DNA of 64,000 nucleotides from Acidithiobacillus ferridurans (GTDB lineage Bacteria; Pseudomonadota; Gammaproteobacteria; Acidithiobacillales; Acidithiobacillaceae). Numbering within the stretch: the first letter of the stretch is position 1; each line of letters begins with the position of its first letter. This document shows, one piece after another, positions 28,499-36,245 of the stretch. The stretch covers positions 868,001-932,000 of the forward strand of contig NZ_AP018795.1 in the NCBI RefSeq assembly GCF_003966655.1, written 5' to 3'. The notes below the pieces were generated by a model. That model made no database searches. It saw nothing but the letters and a program-made list of their open reading frames with translations, and had not been told where the DNA came from. Position numbers and translations under genes: made by a program.

Positions 28499-29677
28499 CT
28501 ATGGAACCACACCGGCCGTCGTCAGACCCTGAATGGGGTAAACGACCTGTATGATCAAGCCCAGGAATTTCTGCAGATCGGTGATAGGCGCAGATGCCAC
28601 ATAAATCAGATCGTGATTCTGGATCGGGAACGTCTGCGCCGCAAAAAGCGTGGCCGGATTGCTGAAGTCGAAGCGGAACACCGTCGGCACCTGACCGTTG
28701 GCGGCCAGTTGCACGGGTTTTGGCCAGTGGGGGAGCAGAGAAGGCTTCTCGAAGCGGAAGACAAAGACCGCCTTGGCATCGGCCTGGGTGCCATCCAGTC
28801 CGCCGACGGTCGCCAGGGCTTGCGCCAGACTGATGCCCGACGCCTGGAAATCCACTTCCTTGGTCTGCTTGGTGGCGCCCATCACCGTCACATGCAAAGG
28901 CTGATACAGCGCGGTCAGAATATCGCCGCCGCGCAAGGAAACATTCTCGGCCGGATCACGGATGACATCCTCCAGCGGCAGTTGCAGCACCTTGCCGGCG
29001 CGGGACAACTGCAGGGTCACCTTGTTGACGGGTCTATTCACGCCACCCGCCGCAGCGATGGCCTGGAGTACGTTGACGCCGCCCGGGATCATGGGCACCA
29101 GGGCGCTCCGGGCCACATTGCCGACTACGGTAATGCTCTGCGCATGGTTGTTCACCAGCCGCACCACCACCTGCGGATCGTGGGCCATATGACTGAGCCG
29201 CTTGCGGATCTCGGCGCCAATCTCATTGAGGGTTTTGCCGGCACAAGGAATTTTGCCCGCGAAAGGCATCATGATATCCCCGTCGCTCCCCACCATCTGC
29301 TCCGGGATGGCGGTCATCATGGACCCCGACGGCTTGCTCATGGACTGGCTCGTCGAGGTAAAAAGCATGGCCGGCGGCGCCTCCCAGAGGTAGACCTGCA
29401 GGGTATCGCCGGGGCCGACGGTATAGGTGAGCGGGTCGGGATTGGTGAAGTCCTTCAGCAGATCCAGGCGCGGCCGTTCGATCTCGTTCTTGATGTAGCG
29501 GGACACGGCATAATTCACGTCCACCAGTTGAATCCCCGCCATGGTCTTGTTGCTGGCGACATCCTTCACACTGTCGGCGCGCGGCCCGGAATACGGCATG
29601 TAGCCGGCGCAACCCTCCAGGCCCAGCAGCAGGGCAGCCAGGACCCCCATGCGTATGGTCCAACTTTTCGTCACCAT
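28499..29677 (-). CDS. Wza/KpsD-type polysaccharide export lipoprotein
   Basis: About 392 residues from ATG 29677 (29701 also in frame). Lipobox LLLGLEGC. Poly_export domain YTVGPGDTLQVYLWE, GDIMMPFAGKI, then SLBB-type segments (ITVVGNVARSALVPM, NVLQAIAAAGGV, SLRGGDIL, VTVMGATKQ). It would form the outer-membrane polysaccharide channel. Convergent with manC (26 bp apart) and divergent from the kpsE-like gene. Its C-terminus (LGLIIQVVYPIQGLTTAGVVP) has a decayed copy at 49782-49868. Confidence 0.88.
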   Translation of the reverse strand: MVTKSWTIRMGVLAALLLGLEGCAGYMPYSGPRADSVKDVASNKTMAGIQLVDVNYAVSRYIKNEIERPRLDLLKDFTNPDPLTYTVGPGDTLQVYLWEAPPAMLFTSTSQSMSKPSGSMMTAIPEQMVGSDGDIMMPFAGKIPCAGKTLNEIGAEIRKRLSHMAHDPQVVVRLVNNHAQSITVVGNVARSALVPMIPGGVNVLQAIAAAGGVNRPVNKVTLQLSRAGKVLQLPLEDVIRDPAENVSLRGGDILTALYQPLHVTVMGATKQTKEVDFQASGISLAQALATVGGLDGTQADAKAVFVFRFEKPSLLPHWPKPVQLAANGQVPTVFRFDFSNPATLFAAQTFPIQNHDLIYVASAPITDLQKFLGLIIQVVYPIQGLTTAGVVP

Positions 29678-29763
29678 GACCACGTGCGGCCTCCCAACCA
29701 TCGATCAAGCGCATTTACCCGCGCACATCAGGCATCACAAGGCCGCCCTTCGCGACCCGAAGC

Positions 29764-30009
29764 GCTATAAATCTACTCTATAATCCAGCCCGGCGCAAAG
29801 GGGCGAAAAAGCCGGTTCATCCCTGGACACAATCCTCAGGCAACCCGGTGCCACCCTGATTACAGGATTTGTAACTATTTGCTAATAAAGCGGGCATGGC
29901 CGTTAGAACGAGAATCGGCCCATACGAGGACTCCTGAAGCGCGGCTTGCGCCGGCTGCATTATGAACCCACATCATTAGCTTGCATTATGGCCATGGAAT
30001 GTTTCATAC
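29764..30009 (+). repeat. Duplicated upstream region, copy 2 (before kpsE-like gene, split by IS)
   Basis: Second copy of the region before manC. It is cut by the IS after TTTCATAC, and its last 20 bp (TTGAAACCATCCGCAAAATT) resume at 31567-31586, directly before the kpsE-like ribosome site. Originally the same promoter/leader would have driven both manC and the export genes. Confidence 0.8.
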
Positions 30010-30087
30010 CTGAAGTTTAGACATGCAGCCTCCTCGCCAGCTTCTATGTGTGGCGATATGGCGTAGTAAATGTGGAGCAGGATTGAG

Positions 30088-31410
30088 TCAGGCGACCTTT
30101 TTGCGGGGTGGGTCATCGGTATCGGCCCAAAAGGCGGGGGCGGGGCACTGGAATTTCCCGGACTTCGGGTCGTAGCCCTTCCAGAATGGAACCCGCAGAA
30201 ATTGCAGATGAAGCCATTGGGCCATGAGTCCTGCGGTGACAGGAGTAGCGATACGCCAGGGCGCTACTGCAGTCATGGGGAAATCTTCGGATAGGGTTTC
30301 GGCGAGGAGTTGCACCATGGACCAAGCGATGCAGCGGATTTGCATCCAGCGTTCCAAGACGGTGCGTTTTTGCTGCCAGAGGTTATGGATGCCCCACCAG
30401 CGTTTGAGATTGTGGAAGATCGGTTCGATCTGCCAGCGGTTGCTGTAGAGGACGACGATTTCGCTGGCGGTGAGATCCGTCTCGGAAGCGAGATAGAGGC
30501 GGGTGGGAGACCACCGATGATGCTTTTCATCGTAGATCGCACTCCATACGGCACGGACCGGATGGCCGTTCAGGAATCGTGCATTGGCGATGATGGATTG
30601 AAGACGGACCTTCTGCCGTTTCCCATAGAGATCCAGAGAGACGATCTCGGTGGGCAGCGCAGCCATGTCTTCCACGGTGTACTTGTTTCCATATATCCGA
30701 GGACGCCCGCGTTGGGATGTCCTCGGCGGTGGGTCGCGGAGCAGTACAGTATCTTTGCGCACCTGGCCGATGAACTGGCCTGCCGGCTGCAGGCCGTGCT
30801 GACGCAACAGGGGCAAGAGCAGGCGCCGCCGCATGAACCAAGCATCGGTGAGCAACCGGACGGGTACGGGGATGTGGGGTATAAAGGCGCGCAGCAATGC
30901 TCCGGCGATTTTCAGCTTGTGGGTGTTGCCGGTACTGGGCACCAGGCGCAAGCGGATGGGAAAGGAAATGGCTTTGCCGGAACGGGTACGCAGGGTCAAC
31001 GCCAGACCCACCCAATTCTGGGCGAGGACATAACTGGGGCGGTTGTGCTTATGACTGTGGTCGAAGCGGATGGCCGCGCCTGGGGCCTTGGTAGAGTGCC
31101 GCAGGACCATCGTGTCGTCGACGACTAACTCGACGATCAGGGGCTTGGGCAAGGACTGCAGGAGCCAGCGTACCTGGGTTATGGCCAACGCCTGTGTACG
31201 CAAGGACGCACGCTCCAGGAGTTTGTAATAGGTGGTCCAGTGGCAGCGGAGGGAGATGCTGCTGAGGGCGCGGGTGACCCAGCCTTCGGGCGAGATCAGG
31301 CAACCGCAAAGCAGCTCCACAAAACTGCGCCGCGAGCGGGGCGGCACGACCGTCAGAAAGTAGGAAATCCACTCCGAGAGGCGGAGGGCAACGAGACGAT
31401 GAAAGGGCAT
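30088..31410 (-). CDS. IS4-family transposase (copy A)
   Basis: 440-residue DDE transposase. Catalytic Asp in VVDDTMVLRH (98/99), Asp189 in LLTDAWFM and Glu329 in the IS4 signature Y322-x2-R325-x3-E329-x6-K336 (YSNRWQIEPIFHNLK). Complete and presumably active. Identical to the copy at 34837-36159. Confidence 0.95.
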   Translation of the reverse strand: MPFHRLVALRLSEWISYFLTVVPPRSRRSFVELLCGCLISPEGWVTRALSSISLRCHWTTYYKLLERASLRTQALAITQVRWLLQSLPKPLIVELVVDDTMVLRHSTKAPGAAIRFDHSHKHNRPSYVLAQNWVGLALTLRTRSGKAISFPIRLRLVPSTGNTHKLKIAGALLRAFIPHIPVPVRLLTDAWFMRRRLLLPLLRQHGLQPAGQFIGQVRKDTVLLRDPPPRTSQRGRPRIYGNKYTVEDMAALPTEIVSLDLYGKRQKVRLQSIIANARFLNGHPVRAVWSAIYDEKHHRWSPTRLYLASETDLTASEIVVLYSNRWQIEPIFHNLKRWWGIHNLWQQKRTVLERWMQIRCIAWSMVQLLAETLSEDFPMTAVAPWRIATPVTAGLMAQWLHLQFLRVPFWKGYDPKSGKFQCPAPAFWADTDDPPRKKVA

Positions 31411-31518
31411 GACAGTGATTCCGAGAAGCCTAAAACGCTTCTCATTGGCCGACCCTTTTTTACAAGGGTCGGCCGCACGGCACTATCACTGTGTCAAGCA
31501 CTTTCGTAGCAAAAATAG

Positions 31519-31539
31519 AAAAAACCCGGCGGAGCCGGG
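31519..31539 (-). terminator. Terminator at the transposase-proximal end of IS copy A
   Basis: Minus-strand stem CCCGGC-TCC-GCCGGG followed by six T. It sits between the IS end and the transposase start, so it would stop transcription entering from outside, a usual way to insulate a transposase. Confidence 0.75.
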
Positions 31540-31598
31540 CTGTATGTCTAAACTTCAGTTTCATACTTGAAACCATCCGCAAAATTAAGGAATAGCGC

Positions 31599-32716
31599 GT
31601 GCTCAAGGCCCTCCGGACCAGGATCAGCAATCTCGGCAAACTGTTCATCTGGGTGGTATTGGTACCCACAGGCGTGTCCGCCCTCTATTTTGGCGTGATC
31701 GCCTCCCCGATATATATAAGTGAGGCGCGTTTCGTCGTTTACAGTCCCAACCAAAGCGTAAGCACCAGCGGACTCGCCTCCCTGCTCAGCAGCTTTGGGG
31801 GCAGCAACTCCACCAGCGCCGCCCAGACCATCAGTGCGTACATCTCGTCTTGGGACGGCATGATGGCGGTCAACAAGCCCTACCCGCTCAAGCAGATCTA
31901 CGGCAACAGTCATATCGACATCTTCAACCGCTTCGGCGGCATATTTCACCCCTACACCTCCTATGTGCGCCTGTGGCGCTACTATCAATCCATGGTGGGG
32001 GATGTGCTGGACTCCAGCAATGGCATCAGTGAACTCAAGGTCAACGCCTATACCCCGCAGGATGCCCAAAAGATCAATGACTTTCTCCTCGCCAAAAGCC
32101 AGGATATCGTCAATCAACTCAACGCGACGGCCCGGCATCGAGCCGTCTTTTACGCCAAGCAGGACGTGGAACAGGCCAAGCGCTCCCTGCGCGATGCCAC
32201 CCTGGCCCTGGCGGAATATCGGAACAGTCATCGCGTATTCAGCCCCCTGCACAGAGCAGCTTGCAGTTGGGTATGGTCAGCAAACTGCAGGATCAGTTGA
32301 TCACCCAGCAGACCGAACTGGACTCCATCCTCGCCCATGCCCCGGCCAACCCTCAGATACCCGTTCTCAAAAGCAGTATTCACGCACTGAAGGGACAAAT
32401 CACCAACGAGCAGGCCAAAGTCACGGGCGACCAGGAATCCTTGGCCAGCAAGGATATTGAGTTCGAACGCCTCACGGTCAATCAGCTCTTAGCGCAAAAA
32501 TTGCTGGAGGCCGCGGTAACCTCGCTGGAACAGGCAAGAGTGACAGCGCAGAAGCAGGAACTGTATCTGGAAACCATCAGCCGTCCGAACCTACCCGATG
32601 CGTCCCAGAAACCCAAGCGCTTTGAGGACATTCTAGCCGTGTTGATTGTATCCCTCATGGTCTGGGGTGTGCTGAGCATTCTTTACGCCGGGGTCAAGGA
32701 ACACCATGAGCGCTAA
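31599..32716 (+). pseudogene. KpsE/CtrB-like polysaccharide export inner-membrane protein, frameshifted
   Basis: Polysaccharide co-polymerase-type protein bridging the ABC exporter and Wza. GTG 31599 follows TAAGGA. N-terminal TM (LFIWVVLVPTGVSALYFGVI), SEARFVVYSPNQSVSTSGLASLL, coiled coil, C-terminal TM (ILAVLIVSLMVWGVLSILYAG). The frame breaks at 32243-32247, where five C follow AG. Adding one C joins the N-terminal part to LQLGMVSKLQDQL and gives about 372 residues, normal for the family. As called, the C-terminal TM is lost from the main product. Overlaps the permease start by 11 bp. Confidence 0.82.
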
Positions 32717-33506
32717 CGCCAGCCAAGAAAGCTTCTGGTTTCAGCTCCGCCTGCAACTGCGGGTGATCTGGGCGCTGATGCTGCGGGAAACCGTCACCCG
32801 CTTTGGGCGGGAAGGGCTGGGGATGCTGTGGATGATTGCGGAGCCGGCTATGTTTGTAGTGGGGGTGATGATTATTTTCTCGTTCATAGAGACTGGATAC
32901 CCTTATGGAATCAGTCCGGCGGAATATCTCGCAGTAAGCTATCCCACTTTGCTGTTCTGGAGAAACGGAACAGGGCGCGTGACCGGCGCGATCAATATTA
33001 ATCGTGCCCTTTTGCATCATCAGCCTATCAGGCCAATGGATATCATTTATTCGCGCATCCTTCTGGAGTTCTCCAGTAGTATGGCGGTTTTTCTGTTTTT
33101 ATTTCCGATTTTTATTGTGGTTGGAATTTGCCACGTTCCAGACAGTATCCTGACAATGGCATTGGGATACCTGCTTATCATCTGGTTTTCTTTTGGGTTT
33201 GTGCTGATTATGGCAGGTTTGGCGGAGTTGAGTGAGACTATAGAGAAAACCTCGCACATCATTCTTTACCTGATGCTCCCAATCAGCGGGGTATTCATAC
33301 CCACATTTTTGGTGCCAGAACCATATCGCAGCTATTTATTGTATTTTCCGCTAATCGATGCGGTGGATTATTTTCATCACGGATACTTTGGTAGCGGCGT
33401 GCCCAGTTATTATCACATAAGTTATACCCTCTTTGCACTCACTGGGATGACATTGTTTGGGTTAGCTATATCAGGTGTCGCGATTAAGCGAGTAAAAGTA
33501 TCATGA
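32706..33506 (+). CDS. ABC-2 type polysaccharide exporter permease (KpsM/Wzm-like)
   Basis: 266 residues with six hydrophobic segments. Starts LQLRVIWALMLRETVTRFGREGLGMLWMIAEP, the usual KpsM/Wzm opening. It would pair with the ATPase at 46220-46882, 13 kb away, an unusually wide gap for such a pair. The distal half of the gene is more AT-rich than the first 250 bp. Confidence 0.88.
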   Translation: MSANASQESFWFQLRLQLRVIWALMLRETVTRFGREGLGMLWMIAEPAMFVVGVMIIFSFIETGYPYGISPAEYLAVSYPTLLFWRNGTGRVTGAININRALLHHQPIRPMDIIYSRILLEFSSSMAVFLFLFPIFIVVGICHVPDSILTMALGYLLIIWFSFGFVLIMAGLAELSETIEKTSHIILYLMLPISGVFIPTFLVPEPYRSYLLYFPLIDAVDYFHHGYFGSGVPSYYHISYTLFALTGMTLFGLAISGVAIKRVKVS

Positions 33507-33530
33507 TTATGAGAAAAAAGGTTTCCGTAT

Positions 33531-34244
33531 ATGCTGGTCAATAATGTGTATGAATTGTTTGCACTGAACGGACGTGCGTTCATCATGGCGGCCTATGAAA
33601 ACCTTCTAATGCGTGATCCCGACGAACACGGTTTGCGCTATTATCTTGGGCGCTTGTCCGTGGGCTATAGCAAATCGGATATCATTGTACAACTTTCCAT
33701 GTCCACAGATTGTCGCCCGCTCGACGAACTTAACGGCTTGAAAAAGTTTATTGCTGATGAGCATCGCGCCCATCACTGGTTTTGGGGGTTCTTTAACCGA
33801 CGTGACCGGGTGGGCAGAAGTATGTTGTCTGCTTTGGTTCAAATTGATAACGGATTTGCTCGTATTGACCAGCGATTGGAGTCACTGCAAGACAGCTTGA
33901 AAGAGAGTATGGGTAGCCTGTCGAGTCTTTCACCTATTGAGGAACGTCTGGCGATTTTGCAGGAGGCATTACTTGCGCAAACACGTTTCTCCACCCAAAC
34001 CGAGGATGACGGCCCACACCTGTCCATGGAAGCGGTCCGCCAAGCTTTTTTAAGAGTGCTCGGACGAGAGCCTGAGAATGAAGATGTCTACAAATACCAT
34101 GCTCGGCTCGCTTCAGTGGATACGTTGCGAGGCACCTTGCTGAATTCCGAAGAATTTAGATTGAAGCTCAAGACCCTACCCGAACACGCACGCAACATTT
34201 TTATGCGCCAAATCCAACTACAACCCGCGCAACACGGAGAATAA
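33531..34244 (+). CDS. DUF4214-type protein in polysaccharide locus
   Basis: 237 residues, two copies of a DUF4214-like helical module: AYENLLMRDPDEHGLRYYLGRL near residue 22 and VRQAFLRVLGREPENEDVYKYHARL near residue 172, joined by a coiled-coil stretch (RIDQRLESLQDSLKESMGSL). No signal peptide. DUF4214 occurs beside or fused to glycosyltransferases and secreted surface proteins, and the FkbH-like protein at 47648 carries another. Role unknown. Confidence 0.7.
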   Translation: MLVNNVYELFALNGRAFIMAAYENLLMRDPDEHGLRYYLGRLSVGYSKSDIIVQLSMSTDCRPLDELNGLKKFIADEHRAHHWFWGFFNRRDRVGRSMLSALVQIDNGFARIDQRLESLQDSLKESMGSLSSLSPIEERLAILQEALLAQTRFSTQTEDDGPHLSMEAVRQAFLRVLGREPENEDVYKYHARLASVDTLRGTLLNSEEFRLKLKTLPEHARNIFMRQIQLQPAQHGE

Positions 34245-34247
34245 TTC

Positions 34248-34688
34248 ATGCGGTTAGTCATCGACATGCAAGGCGCGCAAAGCGCGAGCCGGTTTCGGGG
34301 GATTGGCCGTTACACACTATCTTTGGTCAAAGAAATGGCGCGGCAACACACCGGGCATGAAATCCTGCTCGTGCTCAATGCCGCCTACAGCGACACCATC
34401 GAACCGATTCGCGCCGCCTTTGCCGAATTGCTTCCTGCAGAGGCGATTCGGGTTTTCGACGTGGCGGGGCCTGTCGGTGGGCATGATGCGGCCAATGACG
34501 CGAGACGCAAAGCCGCTGAGGCGATGCTGGATGCGTTTTTTTACAGTCTGCAACCCGATGTGATTTTTATTCCTTCCTTGTTTGAGGAGTTTGGCGGTGA
34601 GGCCGTCACTAGCGTGCGGAGTTTGCACAACGCCATTCCCACTGCAGTGGTTGTCTATGACCTCATTCCGTTGATTCATCGCCAGATA
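34248..34688 (+). pseudogene. Multidomain glycosyltransferase, N-terminal fragment cut by IS copy B
   Basis: First 147 codons of a GT4-type enzyme (MRLVIDMQGAQS, FRGIGRYTLSLVKEMAR, DVIFIPSLFEEFGG, AVVVYDLIPLIHRQI). The IS interrupts after the codon for Ile147. Removing the IS and one 8-bp target copy joins this exactly in frame to 36246-39962, giving a 1,385-residue protein. Loss should be recent, since no other lesion is seen. Confidence 0.9.
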
Positions 34689-34707
34689 CTGAAGTTTAGA
34701 CATACAG

Positions 34708-34728
34708 CCCGGCTCCGCCGGGTTTTTT
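34708..34728 (+). terminator. Terminator at the transposase-proximal end of IS copy B
   Basis: Stem CCCGGC-TCC-GCCGGG then TTTTTT, read in the direction of the interrupted glycosyltransferase gene. It should make the insertion strongly polar on the downstream polysaccharide genes. Confidence 0.75.
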
Positions 34729-34836
34729 CTATTTTTGCTACGAAAGTGCTTGACACAGTGATAGTGCCGTGCGGCCGACCCTTGTAAAAAAGGGTCGGCC
34801 AATGAGAAGCGTTTTAGGCTTCTCGGAATCACTGTC

Positions 34837-36159
34837 ATGCCCTTTCATCGTCTCGTTGCCCTCCGCCTCTCGGAGTGGATTTCCTACTTTCTGACGGTCG
34901 TGCCGCCCCGCTCGCGGCGCAGTTTTGTGGAGCTGCTTTGCGGTTGCCTGATCTCGCCCGAAGGCTGGGTCACCCGCGCCCTCAGCAGCATCTCCCTCCG
35001 CTGCCACTGGACCACCTATTACAAACTCCTGGAGCGTGCGTCCTTGCGTACACAGGCGTTGGCCATAACCCAGGTACGCTGGCTCCTGCAGTCCTTGCCC
35101 AAGCCCCTGATCGTCGAGTTAGTCGTCGACGACACGATGGTCCTGCGGCACTCTACCAAGGCCCCAGGCGCGGCCATCCGCTTCGACCACAGTCATAAGC
35201 ACAACCGCCCCAGTTATGTCCTCGCCCAGAATTGGGTGGGTCTGGCGTTGACCCTGCGTACCCGTTCCGGCAAAGCCATTTCCTTTCCCATCCGCTTGCG
35301 CCTGGTGCCCAGTACCGGCAACACCCACAAGCTGAAAATCGCCGGAGCATTGCTGCGCGCCTTTATACCCCACATCCCCGTACCCGTCCGGTTGCTCACC
35401 GATGCTTGGTTCATGCGGCGGCGCCTGCTCTTGCCCCTGTTGCGTCAGCACGGCCTGCAGCCGGCAGGCCAGTTCATCGGCCAGGTGCGCAAAGATACTG
35501 TACTGCTCCGCGACCCACCGCCGAGGACATCCCAACGCGGGCGTCCTCGGATATATGGAAACAAGTACACCGTGGAAGACATGGCTGCGCTGCCCACCGA
35601 GATCGTCTCTCTGGATCTCTATGGGAAACGGCAGAAGGTCCGTCTTCAATCCATCATCGCCAATGCACGATTCCTGAACGGCCATCCGGTCCGTGCCGTA
35701 TGGAGTGCGATCTACGATGAAAAGCATCATCGGTGGTCTCCCACCCGCCTCTATCTCGCTTCCGAGACGGATCTCACCGCCAGCGAAATCGTCGTCCTCT
35801 ACAGCAACCGCTGGCAGATCGAACCGATCTTCCACAATCTCAAACGCTGGTGGGGCATCCATAACCTCTGGCAGCAAAAACGCACCGTCTTGGAACGCTG
35901 GATGCAAATCCGCTGCATCGCTTGGTCCATGGTGCAACTCCTCGCCGAAACCCTATCCGAAGATTTCCCCATGACTGCAGTAGCGCCCTGGCGTATCGCT
36001 ACTCCTGTCACCGCAGGACTCATGGCCCAATGGCTTCATCTGCAATTTCTGCGGGTTCCATTCTGGAAGGGCTACGACCCGAAGTCCGGGAAATTCCAGT
36101 GCCCCGCCCCCGCCTTTTGGGCCGATACCGATGACCCACCCCGCAAAAAGGTCGCCTGA
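34837..36159 (+). CDS. IS4-family transposase (copy B)
   Basis: 440 residues, identical to copy A, including DD98/99, Asp189, Glu329 and the Y-R-E-K signature. ATG 34837 lies 36 bp after the GGCCGACCCTT hairpin. Identity of the two copies points to recent transposition. Confidence 0.95.
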   Translation: MPFHRLVALRLSEWISYFLTVVPPRSRRSFVELLCGCLISPEGWVTRALSSISLRCHWTTYYKLLERASLRTQALAITQVRWLLQSLPKPLIVELVVDDTMVLRHSTKAPGAAIRFDHSHKHNRPSYVLAQNWVGLALTLRTRSGKAISFPIRLRLVPSTGNTHKLKIAGALLRAFIPHIPVPVRLLTDAWFMRRRLLLPLLRQHGLQPAGQFIGQVRKDTVLLRDPPPRTSQRGRPRIYGNKYTVEDMAALPTEIVSLDLYGKRQKVRLQSIIANARFLNGHPVRAVWSAIYDEKHHRWSPTRLYLASETDLTASEIVVLYSNRWQIEPIFHNLKRWWGIHNLWQQKRTVLERWMQIRCIAWSMVQLLAETLSEDFPMTAVAPWRIATPVTAGLMAQWLHLQFLRVPFWKGYDPKSGKFQCPAPAFWADTDDPPRKKVA

Positions 36160-36245
36160 CTCAATCCTGCTCCACATTTACTACGCCATATCGCCACACA
36201 TAGAAGCTGGCGAGGAGGCTGCATGTCTAAACTTCAGGCCAGATA

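Larger units (their letters stand above)
30010..31558 (-). mobile_element. IS4-family insertion sequence, copy A (1,549 bp)
   Basis: Terminal inverted repeats begin CTGAAGTTTAGACAT at each end, with one mismatch in the first 21 bp. An 8-bp target duplication TTTCATAC flanks it (30002-30009 and 31559-31566). It encodes one transposase on the minus strand. Copy B at 34689-36237 has the same length, identical encoded transposase and opposite orientation. It separates promoter copy 2 from the kpsE-like gene. Confidence 0.95.
34689..36237 (+). mobile_element. IS4-family insertion sequence, copy B (1,549 bp)
   Basis: Same ends as copy A (CTGAAGTTTAGACAT), with 8-bp target duplication GCCAGATA at 34681-34688 and 36238-36245. 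Opposite orientation to copy A. A strong stem GGCCGACCCTT / AAGGGTCGGCC (34773-34783, 34790-34800) precedes the transposase gene, and TTGACA at 34750 could be its -35. Interrupts a glycosyltransferase gene. Confidence 0.95.

Noticed and set aside
30310-31128. 272-residue open frame opposite the IS transposase (also at 35119-35937)
   Set aside because: Appears identically in both IS copies purely because the DNA is identical. It is antisense to the DDE transposase and shows no recognisable domain.
30010-36237. The two IS copies as a composite transposon carrying the export genes
   Set aside because: Each copy has its own matched 8-bp target duplication and the right copy splits a gene that continues outside. 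They inserted independently.
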